From NCBI RefSeq assembly GCF_018873765.1, contig NC_057926.1:49653043-49717042 (forward strand): 64,000 bases of DNA. Reading direction: 5' to 3'. Of the stretch, positions 49,615 to 59,937 are shown in pieces. The DNA is from Telopea speciosissima (lineage: Eukaryota; Streptophyta; Magnoliopsida; Proteales; Proteaceae). Below the pieces are notes generated by a model. The model searched no databases and had not been told where the DNA came from. It saw nothing but the letters and a program-made list of their open reading frames with translations. How positions within the stretch are numbered: the stretch's first letter is position 1; each line of letters opens with the position of its first letter. The position numbers were made by a program, and so were the translations under genes.

Positions 49615-49720
49615 GCTCTGCAGCCTCTGCTTTAATGGGTATAGTAAGAGATGGAGAAGATGGGTGTTTTGACTTACAGTGGAAGCAGTGATTCGTTCTG
49701 TGTTCTATGCCAGGTCGCAC
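48020..49720 (-). promoter_or_regulatory. 5' leader and promoter region of the AHK4-like gene
   Basis: Long pyrimidine/purine-biased stretches include GAGAGAGAGAGAGGGAGG at about 48811-48829, dense CTTCTC tracts at 49100-49400 and a (CT)n microsatellite at 49577-49612. This fits a long 5' leader, possibly with a leader intron. No transcription start was fixed. Short frames here cross the repeats and are not called. Confidence 0.45.
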
Positions 49721-51240
49721 AAACTTAATGCTTTTTTAGAAAGAAAAATTAAAAAATTTGCTAGCAAAGATCTCCTGGAAAACGACTTCCGACAAGAAGC
49801 AGATCTCATTACGATATTACTAAAAATCCCCTTATTTGTATCTGAAATTACAAATATATCCTTTCTATTTAATAGATTTTAAAAAAGAACTGATTCTGAT
49901 TTGGCATATCTCGACTCTCCCAACAACTCCCAAATTGATGGACTATCATCTTCTGTGGTCCCCATTATCTGTTCTCATGTTCAAGAACTGCCAACCGTTA
50001 GATGGAGATTAAAGTGCAATTATGGGTCCCATTTGAAACTTCCATGGTCCCCATTATATCCTTGGAATACGGGTCGGATCCAATTTTATTATAGAACCCA
50101 ACAATGTGGACTAATTCCACATCAGATGTGAATTAATGATCATATAAGATCATATATGCCATGGAATATACTTATTTGATACATATTTTCCATTGAGGAT
50201 CTTTGTATATAGATATATCATCCTTAATGGAATGCACTTAAGGGTGTCAATTTAGAATCGAACAAAATCATATCAAATTAAAATAAATTAGTTCAAATTT
50301 AGTTTCAAATTTTGAAATCTTTTTTCGGTTCAATCGGTTTTAGGGTTGAAATTGTCCATTCCAACCGAAAAACATTTGGTAGATTATAGTCTTAACAAAC
50401 AAGGAGTTTTATTTACTTTTTTTTGGTAAAGATATAAAAGTTTGCCCAAATACCTAAAATAGGATCCAAACCGAATAGTGAACTAAATATGAAAATGAAT
50501 AAAAACCAGATGTCATTTTAGTTCTTATTTGGAAAAGATGCTCTTATTCGATTTTGGTCCGGTTTTAATTTTTCGGATGTCATATCTTGAACCAAACTGA
50601 CTGAAAACCTTAAGTGTGTGATCGATACAACAAATACTATTGAACTGATTGATTGGGATCTCATGATCTATGTTAGGTATTCTTAACCTAAAGTATATCT
50701 AACAGGACCATATGGTACATATTCCTACCTTAAGATATTGCATTCCAAATCAAATATCCAAATTTGAAATCTATATCCAATAAAAGAACAATCATTGATT
50801 AAAACTAGGTCACTTCATTTGGGGATTGACTGATTCTCTTGAGATTAGTCACTTGCTTGCTTTTTTAAAGATCTCAAATTGCACTTATTGGATCAATTTG
50901 GGCAATCCAAGGCAAGTTGATGGAAGAATGTGATATAACTATTGCTAAAAGGGTGGTCATAAGAAAAGTTTATGCATGTAATTGCTTTTAGGTAAGAGGT
51001 TTTCCAACGATGCTGACAACTAGGGAGGAATCTACATGTCACACCAATGATTGTCCTAAAAAGGATATCATTCACATGAGCCCATATATTCAGAATAACT
51101 GAGAGAAATAATAAAAAAAATTATATGAAAAGAAAATTGCACTCTAGCATCATGGGAAAGTTTTTCCCTTTTGTTTTATGTCCCAAAATGTATATCATTC
51201 CCACCTTACAAGAGTCATATCTATCATCCTCCAATGTCAC
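49721..51240. other. Intergenic DNA; AT-rich, one dispersed repeat at about 50236-50640
   Basis: No gene seen. The segment beginning AAGGGTGTCAATTTAGAATC at 50239 resembles the left end of the hAT-like MITE at 51241, and its GGTTCAATCGGTTTT words resemble 3730-3860. A matching right end was not found. Confidence 0.45.
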
Positions 51241-51969
51241 TAGGGATGTCAATTTTGGACCGGAACCATCTCGCTAGGAACCAGAACCGATCCACCCAAT
51301 AGCTTATTGGTTCAGATCTGGTCTTAGTGATAGCTTATTGGTCTGGATCTGATCTTGTCCTAGGAACCGTTAGAACCGAAATAAATGACTAGGATTGGAT
51401 TATTATCTAATAATATAAAATCTAACGAATGATGTCATACAAAAGAAAAACAACTTCAGAAGCTGTGTTTTTTGTATTATCTCCACTCATATCTAACAAC
51501 TGCAATGTATAGATTATTATTTCAATAAAAATCTTTATTCACGAACCATCAAATTGATGATGACAGATGGTGAATTATTATAATAGTTTGCTATTTTTAA
51601 ACTCTCGTTGTGTTTCTCTGCATAAACAAAGTCTAAATATGAGGAATTATGTGAAAGTGATATGCATCAAAATTAGTTCAAGTCAAACATATCTGTTCAT
51701 GAGATGATAATATATACATTGACAAATTAGAACATCTACCGTTTTTCTAGAGCAACTCCTATTGTCCTTGTTTTGGGCTCTACATTATAATAATGCTTGG
51801 ACCCGCTTAGGAACCTGAATCGGAATCGGACCACCCATTACTTAATGGTCCTTGATCTCAAGTTTGGAACCGGTGAGCTTATTGGTCCGGATCTGGTCTT
51901 GACATCTTAGAGCCGGAATCGCTAGAGAACCAGACCGATAGCCCAGAATTGGACCAATTGACACCCCTA
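51241..51969. mobile_element. hAT-like MITE with 8-bp target duplication
   Basis: It begins TAGGGATGTCAATTTTGGAC and ends GGACCAATTGACACCCCTA, imperfect inverted ends. Flanks AATGTCAC (51233-51240) and AATGTCAT (51970-51977) match at 7 of 8 bases, the target length of hAT elements. The inside has repeated GGTCCGGATCTGGTCTT-type subterminal words near both ends (about 51310, 51345, 51885). It has no transposase frame. Confidence 0.82.
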
Positions 51970-51977
51970 AATGTCAT

Positions 51978-52438
51978 CCCTATAAATAGTAACTGCATCA
52001 TTTATTCACTAAGCTTATTTGGGATTCTGTTTGAATGGTGAAAAATATTTAAGCTATATTTGGATGATTAGAAAAGAAAAGAAAAACATAATAATACAAA
52101 ATCGTGATGAAGGTAATGCTTGATTTATGTATCTATTTTTCTCTTTATTTTCAAATTCTTTTGAATTTTTTATTCTCTTTTCTTGCTTTCCAAACATAGC
52201 TAAAAGAAGCAAAATCTTGGTATGGGATTGCCCTTGATTCTTAATTGTTACTATCCATGATAGATCCCTTCTTCTTACTAATTTAGTTATGTGCCAACAG
52301 TTCAATCCAATTTAATTCCCATAAAAATATCAAAATATAGCAAAGTAAAAAGGATTTTAAAAAACAGTCAGTCAATTTTTTATGCATAAAAAATAGAAAA
52401 GAAAATGTGTATTGCACAATGACTATTGAATTAGGGCA
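51978..52438. other. Intergenic DNA, no gene recognised
   Basis: AT-rich; no motif or repeat was recognised. Confidence 0.45.
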
Positions 52439-52611
52439 CCAAATTTGGGATCTTTATCGTTATCTGTCCTTTCAGTTCCTCCATTTAATCTCATAGGGCG
52501 TAGAAATGATCACCCTACCCCCTGCCGGGTGGGGTCCACTCTCCCCTATTAAATGAAATAGAGAAAATGGAAAGGCAAATAAATGGAAACGATAATTTTC
52601 CCCAAATTTGG
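52439..52611. mobile_element. MITE related to those at 9494 and 55541
   Basis: Ends CCAAATTTGGGATC and GGGGAAAATTATCG (reverse complement of the right end begins CCAAATTTGGGG). The inside carries GATCACCCTACCCCCTGCC and GTGGGGTCCAC, as in the 9494 element. It is non-coding. Confidence 0.6.
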
Positions 52612-53340
52612 CATCTAAGCTAATGTGGTTTTTTCTCATTCAACGATTCGGATTTATTCAATTAATTAGGTTGCCATCTGGAAGATTATTACGTGGAGGT
52701 CATTTAGAGGCGGTGTGACAATAAAGGTTGTGTTCTTTCTCCCAATAATAAAATTTTGAAAGCCACATCATATTTGGGTCGGGTCATGGATCGTATCCGC
52801 TCCATTTTGCTTTGTATGAGAGAGAGAGAGAGAGAGAAAAATAAAACCCTAGCGAAAGTAGCAAAAGTGATAATTGATGATGAGAATAACGGTGAACAGA
52901 ACAAAACCAACCATGACCCTGACGTTAACGAAGTATTCAATAAACAGTTTCATTACAAACGTCACGTCAGCAGGGTACGCATGTCCAGGTCAGATAGGAT
53001 TCGCTTGTCAAAGTTTGTCGTGATGTGCATTGTGCAAGTTCTGAGTTGGGACTTAACAGTCATTGTCAGATAAGTTATGGGTAACAATTGGAAATTAATT
53101 ATTAAAGTAAAATTAACCTATTTAATAAAATATATACATATTCCCCTCGATTCCCGCACAGGAACGATATGCTTACACCTTTCGCAAGGGCTCTCTCTGA
53201 TCAGACAGACTCTGAAAAAAGTTACTTTGAAATAATTAAAAATAAAAAGAATAAAAAAACAAAAAAAATTTCTTTTTTGGTTGTAGTGTTGTACGTACTA
53301 CCACACTCTTGAGTCTCTTGACTGTGTTGAACAGTTGAAT
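52612..53340. other. Intergenic DNA with a GA repeat
   Basis: No gene was recognised. A (GA)n tract lies at about 52819-52838. The 105-residue frame at 52756-53073 crosses it and has no known motif. Confidence 0.45.
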
Positions 53341-53471
53341 TGGGTGGTCAGACATTGGATGTTGTGGATGTTTCCCCCCATTTGAGTGCGTTAAGACTAC
53401 GTGAGATGGGTGGTCAGACATTGGATGTTGTGGATGTTTCCCCCATTTGAGTGCGTTAAGACTACGTAAGA
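53341..53471. repeat. Near-perfect 66/65-bp tandem duplication
   Basis: 53341-53406 and 53407-53471 are identical except for one C in a C-run and one base (ACGTGAGA against ACGTAAGA). It is a recent local duplication in non-coding DNA. Confidence 0.95.
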
Positions 53472-53486
53472 TGCATGGATTTGTGG

Positions 53487-53681
53487 ATCCAAATCCTCTA
53501 CTCCGAGCTGCCCGGCAGGACCGTGTTCCTCAGACCCTCAGACACGATGCTGGGTGTAATGATCGCATTACCTTTATTCAGGCAAGGTCTTTGAGTAGGG
53601 GTAAGGCGGATATTGTGCGTAGCATCGTGTCTCGGTAGCATAGTCCTGTCGGGTAGCTCAGCATTAGAGAATTCAAATTGT
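53487..53681. mobile_element. Fold-back MITE with long inverted arms
   Basis: GAGCTGCCCGGCAGGACC...CAGACACGATGC on the left is answered by GCATCGTGTCTC...AGTCCTGTCGGGTAGCTC on the right. Pairing continues outward through CCTCTA and TAGAGAATT, giving arms of roughly 70 bp. Confidence 0.75.
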
Positions 53682-54029
53682 AGATTTGTAGGGGTCAACC
53701 GGTTTGAGTTGGTCGGTTTCAATCGAGCCTAATCGATCCTTGGAGGTCAAAATATGGATATGTTTCTATTTGTCTGATTGATTATTAGTTCATAATCGAG
53801 CTCAAGATAATCAGGTTTTAAACAAACTAATTGATTAATCTGGTAATAAACTATTCTTAAATTACCTTGCATCTAGAACATTCGATATTAATTGGTTAGT
53901 GCTTAAGTCCAACACATTTAGTAATTGGTCGGACTAGTCTTGGGCATCAACCAGTTGATCCAAGTTGAACCTATCGATGTAAGCCAAATTTTGACACCCT
54001 TGCCTTATCATTGATGATGTGTACGAGAC

Positions 54030-54215
54030 TCATGCCACTACGAGCTCTAAAGAGAGGTAGATATGTGTGTAGCTTTGCTCTTGCTCTATAAAGAGATTGT
54101 TTCCTGATTAGAACCCAAGACCATCATGTCGCAACTGCTCCATGAGTAGGTTGTTTCCCAATTTGAATCTGAGACCATCATGTCGCAATAAAGCAATCTT
54201 ACTGTTATATCCTGG
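54030..54215 (-). mobile_element. Au SINE copy with internally duplicated head
   Basis: On the minus strand the head AACAGTAAGATTGCTTTATT-GCGACATGATGGTC is followed by a second copy of the B-box side (GCGACATGATGGTCTTGGGT), then GGAAACAATCTC and AAGCTACACACA. GACCATCATGTCGCAA occurs twice, near 54119 and 54170. It is diverged and probably rearranged. Confidence 0.65.
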
Positions 54216-54499
54216 CTTGCCCTTTGGTAACTTATTACTTTTGTTGATGAACTTGCAAAATTCATAAACTATAAAAAAGTTTATTTGTTTTTAATTATTT
54301 GGGACTATACTTCCTATTAGGTTGCAAGTAATCGTTTAAAAAATTTAGGGTCTAGACTAGGTTTGACATTATGGGACTGGGTTGGATCTGGGTTGATGAC
54401 TTGATGCCTCAATTTGAGCCCGGCCATGCCATCTCTCTCTCTCTCTCTCTCTCTATCTCCACTATTGATTAATATATTAAATATTATATAATTAGAGTA

Positions 54500-54645
54500 A
54501 ATTCTATTCCCCCATCCTCCCAGACCTTGCGATACGTGGGAGCCTTGTACATTGGGTACGGTCCCTTTCTTTCTAACCCCCACCCTCTCAGACCCTGCGA
54601 CACGTGGGAGCCTTGTACATTGGGTACGACCCCTTTCTTTCTAAC
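54500..54645 (+). repeat. Tandem duplication of an Au SINE 3' part
   Basis: Two units of about 72 bp share CCTCCCAGACC(T)TGCGA, ACGTGGGAGCCTTGTACATT, GGGTACG..CCCTTTCTTTC and TAACCC. The phrases correspond to the Au SINE 3' body (CCCAGACC...GGGAGCCTTGTGCACTGGGTAC). The tRNA-like head is missing. Confidence 0.75.
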
Positions 54646-55540
54646 CCCCCCCTCCCCTCTTTTGTACAAAAAAAGAACCATCGGAATGACAAAACCAAGG
54701 TAAGCACTCAAATTTAGTGGCATGTTTGTCATATCATCACCTATTATTCTATTTGGAAGTGTTTGAATAACACCTCTACAAGTGTATTTAGAACTTGACA
54801 CCTTTTAATGGTCTCTTGTTTTATCCTAAAAAATTCTTCAAGATACGGGTATTAAAAGGTTTTTCAAAAATAATTTGAAAGTAACACATTGTTACGTCAT
54901 TAACAAAGGGTATTATTATCATACCTATTATTCGAGTACACATGTGAAATGATACTATTACCCTAATTTAAAAAATTATATATCATACAAAAAAAATTAA
55001 AAAAAAAAAATTATAAATCATTTGACACCTAAAGATATCAATAAAAATATCATCATTCCTAATTACAAACACAAAATGACACTTCTATTTATTCCTTGTA
55101 ATATTGTTCTTCTCCTTCTTGTAGCCCATGTGGTCCATCGACTTCTCTAGAATCAAGTTTTACCCCAAAAAAAAAAAAACTTCTCTAGAATCAAGAATAT
55201 TTTAAGACACACATGCTAATATCATATGATATTGCTTGCATGTTAAGGCTTTAGTATAACCCTAATTAATATTGAATAGTAGTATCAGAAAACTATACAT
55301 ATTCTTTCATTGGAACTAGAGCCATTTCATTTTTTCCTTAAATTAGTACCAAAACTTACAAAAGAGAGAGGTAACCTACCATATGAACTAATTTTGAATA
55401 AAAATGTACTATGCATTGTACCCAGCTCATTTCCCAAATAAACCATATACTAAATTCTAAAGGATCTGCAGGATCAGTAAAATGGTCTTGGATTAAGCAA
55501 ACCAATCACATGTGTCTCTTTTTTTTTGGTTAAAACACAT
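54646..55540. other. Intergenic DNA, no gene recognised
   Basis: AT-rich with A-runs at about 54985-55010 and 55167-55179; no motif was recognised. Confidence 0.45.
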
Positions 55541-55645
55541 GGAAAATTATCCTCTCGGGTAGGAGGTAAGGTGGTCATTTTCGTCCCCCTATGAAATGAA
55601 TCGGACGAACTGTACTAAGCAGGGAACCTGAGAGGATAAAGATCC
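55541..55645. mobile_element. MITE of the 9494/52439 family
   Basis: AAAATTATCCTCTCGGGT at the left pairs with ACCTGAGAGGATAAAGATCC at the right; inside is AAGGTGGTCATTTTCGTCCCC, matching the AGGGTGGTCATTTCTGCCCCC of the 9494 copy. Confidence 0.7.
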
Positions 55646-55700
55646 TGAAACATATGTGTCTCATGCTTAGTTTTTTCGTTTTAATCTTTTTTTTCAAATC

Positions 55701-56608
55701 TGTTGCGTCAAGAAATCGTCGAGCGGTCCTGCGAGTGCCGTCACCTGCAAGTGGACCAAAGGGGTCAACAGAGAGAACCGGTGTGGTCCCGGCCTAGGGC
55801 TCTCCGATGCCAAAGTTAGATCTCCTGGCGCAAATAGATGAATAGTGATTATTCAGTATGAGTTTTTATGTCCCCTATGGGGTTGTGTACCTTTGTCTTT
55901 TATAGTAGCATATGGCGGTGTGGAGAGTCCCCGTTTGATTGACGATTGTGCCGTTGAGTGGATAGAGGCCCCGGGGTAACGGGGCTCTATCCTGATTGGT
56001 CATCTCCCCGTGGGAGGGAGTGTCCTGGTGGCATCAGGATCCTTGATGGATAGATACCTGCGTGTGGTGATAACACCCTTGGTGCTTGAATCCGTCTGGA
56101 TGACGTGACCTCTAAGCGGCGGTTTAGAGTCCTGGTAGTGACATGAGTCTTAGCGATACGAAGGGTCGTAGATGGGTGGCCCCCACCTCACGTGCCCACG
56201 ATGCTGTGCCTGATGGTGAGGAGGCCGCGCCTGGGTGAGGCCGCGCTGGGTGAGGCCGCGCCTGGTGAGGAGGCCGCGCCCTCGTGAGGAGGCTCCGCCT
56301 GGGTGAGGCCGCGCCTGGGTGAGGCCGCGCCTAGGTGAGGCCGTGCCTGGTGAGGAGGCCGTGCCTAGGTGAGGGGGCCGCTCCTGGGTGAGGAGGCCGC
56401 GCCCTGAGGAGGCCGAGCCTGGGTGAGGGGGCCGAGCCTGGGTGAGGAGGCCGCGCCCTGAGGAGGCCGCGCCTGGGTGAGGTCGCGCCCGGATGTGTGG
56501 CCGCCCCCGAGTGGGGCTGGGACTCCAGTTCGTTCCCCCTGGCTATGGGGCGGGTCGTCTGTGACACGTGGCGGTCGTTGGTAGGCCCGATGAATATTGG
56601 ATGTATCA
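55701..56608 (-). repeat. 3' LTR of the gypsy element
   Basis: On the minus strand it starts TGATACATCC, right after a polypurine tract, and ends TGACGCAACA at 55701. This gives TG...CA ends and about 908 bp. AAATC at 55696-55700 is the candidate 5-bp target duplication, to be matched beyond the window. It contains a GC-rich minisatellite. Confidence 0.82.
56215..56490. repeat. GC-rich minisatellite inside the gypsy 3' LTR
   Basis: Irregular tandem units of 15-25 bp built from GGTGAGGCCGCGCCTG, GGTGAGGAGGCCGCGCC and variants, about 14 units. The length differences among units suggest slippage and unequal exchange. Confidence 0.9.
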
Positions 56609-56624
56609 TTTGCCCCCCACTCTC
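56609..56624 (-). other. Polypurine tract of the gypsy element
   Basis: On the minus strand GAGAGTGGGGGGCAAA directly precedes the LTR start TGATAC, the normal place for plus-strand DNA priming. Confidence 0.85.
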
Positions 56625-56689
56625 TTAGGATAGGATGTCCAAGAGAGTAGGTGTCTTTGCATAGTAAGGGGTCCGCTGCGAATAGACTT

Positions 56690-57175
56690 TCCTGTGGGGC
56701 TTGCCCGTAAATCCACTAAGGAGGTAGGAGAGGTTGGGGGTTCAAACCTTACCTCCTACATTTTTTCTTTTTGTTTTTTGTGGGTATATGTGCCTTCCTC
56801 TCCTTTCTTCTTTCACTTCTCATTTCTCTTTCTTACTTTTTGTCTTCCCTTTTGCTCTCCTTTAATTCTCCCTTTTTGTCTTTTGTCCTCTTTTTGGTGC
56901 CCACCATGTGTTTGTTTTTGGGTCACCTCCACTAGTATCCACTTTGCTTGATTTTGGGGTCCTTGTGCTTGGGTTGTGTTCTCTTGGTGCCTTGGTTTGC
57001 TTGGAAAGCTTGAGTGGTGCTTGGCTTGAGTGCCTTGCCTCTTGTGACCTCTATTCCTTGGTTGCGCCTCGTGGTGTGGCTACGTCATCGCCGTGTGCTT
57101 GTCCTTCCGGCGCGATCACCTTTTTTCGGAGGTACCTCGATTCCAGCCCCCTTTTTTTTTGTGTAGGGTGTCTCC
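56690..57175. other. Gypsy spacer downstream of the LTR
   Basis: Pyrimidine-rich stretch (TTTTTCTTTTTG, CTCTCC and TTCCC runs) between LTR and GC minisatellite, with no recognised domain. It may contain the promoter or leader of the antisense ORF. Confidence 0.5.
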
Positions 57176-57179
57176 TCGA

Positions 57180-57485
57180 GGCCGTGCTTGCGGGGTGTGG
57201 CCGCGGTGAGGCCGCGCCTGCTGGTGCGGCCACGGTGAGGCCGCGCCCCACGGGTGTGGCCGCGCCCGGCGGGAGTGACTGCGGTGAGGCCGCGCCCGCG
57301 GGTGTGGCCGCGCCCGGCGGGAGTGGCCGCGGTGAGGCCGCGCCCGCGGGTGTGGCCGCTATGAGGCCGCGCCTGCTGGTGTGACCGAGGTGAGGCCGCA
57401 CCCTGCGGTGTGGCCGCGGTGAGGCCACGCCTGCTGGTGCGGTCGAGGTGAGGCCGCGCCTGCGGGTGTGGCCGCCTGGCGGCGC
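57180..57485. repeat. GC-rich minisatellite in the gypsy spacer
   Basis: Units such as GTGAGGCCGCGCCTGC, GGGTGTGGCCGCGCCCGGCG and GGGAGTGGCCGCG repeat over 300 bp. The words resemble the LTR minisatellite at 56215-56490, so the two arrays share an origin or have exchanged units. The Ala/Gly/Pro-rich frames on both strands are by-products. Confidence 0.9.
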
Positions 57486-57689
57486 TGGGTGGCCATGCCT
57501 GGGTGTGGTCCACGCCTTGCCGGTGATGCCGCACCTATGGTGGCCGCGGCGTGGGCGTGATGGACCCTCGCTCTTCTTCCCTATTCCTCCTCTTGTATGT
57601 GATGGATCTGCTGTTTATATTTTGCAGGTGACATTTCTTTCATTTTTCTTGCCAGCTTCAGGGAGATTGCTTTCTCGAGTAAGTAGTTC

Positions 57690-59780
57690 GTTCCCCTCTT
57701 GTCCTTCATGTCGTTCTCGGGTGACCTTGGCCTGCTTGATCGGGGTTGGATCTTGAGGAGCGTTCCCGGATCGCCTTCTTCGTGGGTACTCCGCCCTCTA
57801 TACCCTCCCTTAGTGATCTTGATGGACGAGTGGGACCTTCTAGTGTCTCCGATCCCCGTAGGGATCGTCGACCCTCTGGGCGGCATCCTCATTGCCGGTC
57901 CTGGCGATAGGTTAGGCCTTGTTGCTAGCATCTTGTCACCCTCTGACTTGGTTTCCCTCCGTGAGGAGTTTCATATTCCCGTCGAGGTCACGTTGCGTGC
58001 TCCTGGGCCTAGCGAGTATGCCTTCTCTCATCGTGCGGGGAGATCGCCTCTACCGTTCATTTTTCCTCCGGGGCCTTCGCCTTCCTATCCCTCGCTTTGT
58101 CGAGTTGGTGTTAGAGCATTGGCACCTCACCCTGGGCAGGTGTTGCCCAACTCTTGGAGGGTGATCTTGGGTTTCTATGTCTTCTTCGCACTTGGGCGTG
58201 CCGCCTGTTCCCCTGTTCTCCCACTTTTATTCTGAAGAAGGGGAACCATGGATGTTATCACTTTGCTCGCCGCGTGCTCAAGGGGCCCTATGCCTCTGTG
58301 GAGCTTCTCACGGGGATCACTAGCAACGTGAAGTATTGGAGGGATCGCTTCTTTTTTGCCATGGTCCCCCGATGCCCACTACGGACCGTTAGGGAAGTTA
58401 TTGACCTCAAGAGGGTCAATCAGGGGCTTGAGCTGAGTGATTTTGAGGGTGACTCCCTCAAGCTGTGCCTGGGTCGCGATCCGTTCCACGTCCAGGAGTT
58501 GGACTCGGAGGCCTTCCTGTCTCTCTGGAAGCTGAGTCCTGGTAAGAGCATTGTCTTTTGTACTTGATTGGCATGTTGGTATTTGAATGTATGTGTCATC
58601 TGATTGGTTGGTCGATCTATGCAGTGGATACGCGTTCGGACTTCAGTTTGCTCCGCGGCAATCTGCGGAGGAAGGCCGCTTCTCAGGGTGGTCCATCTGC
58701 TGGAGTGACCGATGTTAGTGGTGCTTCTGCGCCTGTGGTTGTGGGAGCGAAGCGGAAGGGTGGACCAGGACATGCCCGCGTGACGAGCTCTGGCGTGCGG
58801 GTCCTCCTTCCCTGTACTTCCCCTGGTCGTTCCAGGCTCTGTGCCTCTGCCTCCCTCTGTTGTTCCTTCGAATCTTCGATTGCCCCTTTCCAAGGGGAAA
58901 GGTGTGAGTTCCTCGGGCGCACGCCACTGATCTTCCCACGCTGGGTGAGTCCCTGGTGATCACCTTGGGCGTGCCGGAGGGCACGACCTTGGCTGAAGCC
59001 GGCGTATCGCGGGAGTGGGTGGATAGGGCGGGCTCCCTACCACGAGGATGGCCTTGCGAGGCTTAGCGATGCTTGTCGGCTCGGACCCTCTACCATGACA
59101 TGGCTTCGGTGAGTTATTCCTTTCTTGTCTCCTCATGTCCATTGCTCCATTTATTTTTACATTATTTTATCGCTTGCCATGTTGATTGTAGGTACATCAC
59201 CGTTGCGAGGCGGTGCTTGATGGAGGGTCACGCTTCTCGTGAGGTGCGGATACAGCGCACCTGCGTGGACGTGGAGAGGAGCTCCGGGGTCAGGTCGATG
59301 CCGTGAGAGGGCCGAGGCGACGCGCAGAGGGTGTCGGGGAGCTGTTGTGGCGTCGGGAAGCTCCTAGAGGTGTCGAGGAGGCTGCGTGTGACCTGCTGGT
59401 GCGGCGAGAGCTCGGCTAGGGTTCTTGCTTTGGAGGAGGAGCTTTATTCATTGAGGGAAGGCGGGAGGTGGAGGTGGCATCCGCGGGTGAGCAGTGTGGC
59501 TGAGTTCCAGGCATCCTCGCATTCTCGATCTTTGTCAGCGCGACTTCAGCCCGCCTATGAGGGAGGGGTCCGGGACTTAGCCGCTTGTGTCTGGAGGTGA
59601 CCCCGACTATGACTTCTCTGTCTCGGGGTTCTACGAGTTTGCTACGGCGCCGGTGCGTGGGGTGGAGAGCGCTCGGTGTCGAGGTGGAGGCTGCCCGCCC
59701 GAGGGGGTTTGCGCACGTCTCTCCGAGGCGGACATGATGTCTCGGTGGGTCGGAGGTGACCCACCACTCGTGATCCATTG
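57690..59780 (+). pseudogene. Antisense extra ORF of the gypsy element with a transposase_28-like domain
   Basis: Running opposite to pol, it reads SGDLGLLDRGWILRSVPGSP, then LVSLREEFHIPVEVTLRAPG, LRLPIPRFVELVLEHWHLT (in a second frame), LPNSWRVILGFYVFFALG and YWRDRFFFAMVP. This is the pattern of the plant 'putative gypsy type transposon' domain (Pfam PF04195), known from antisense additional ORFs of Tat-type elements. Frame changes occur near 58020, 58110 and 58215. CCTG-GTAAGAG at about 58542 and TATGCAG at about 58623 look like an intron. The 3' part (58630-59780) carries a Lys/Arg-rich stretch and a short acidic C-terminal GGDPDYDFSVSGFYEF segment. Function in these elements is unknown. 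This copy is broken. Confidence 0.72.
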
Positions 59781-59937
59781 ACCTTACGGTCGTCTCGATC
59801 CTGTAGCGTCTCCACCTTTTTCCTTTTTTGAACTTGAATTGTAACTACTATGACTTTTCTATGTGATCGCTTTTGCTTCTCTTTGATTGCCTTGTCTCTT
59901 GGTGATTATTTGCGCGTTGATGCTCTCTCGACCCTTT

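Noticed and set aside
49452..49691. Plus-strand ORF with a Leu-Ser repeat
   Set aside because: Created by the (CT)n microsatellite in the upstream region of the AHK4-like gene.
56331..57534. Ala/Pro/Arg-rich ORFs on the minus strand
   Set aside because: By-products of the GC-rich minisatellites with no stops by composition; no domain.
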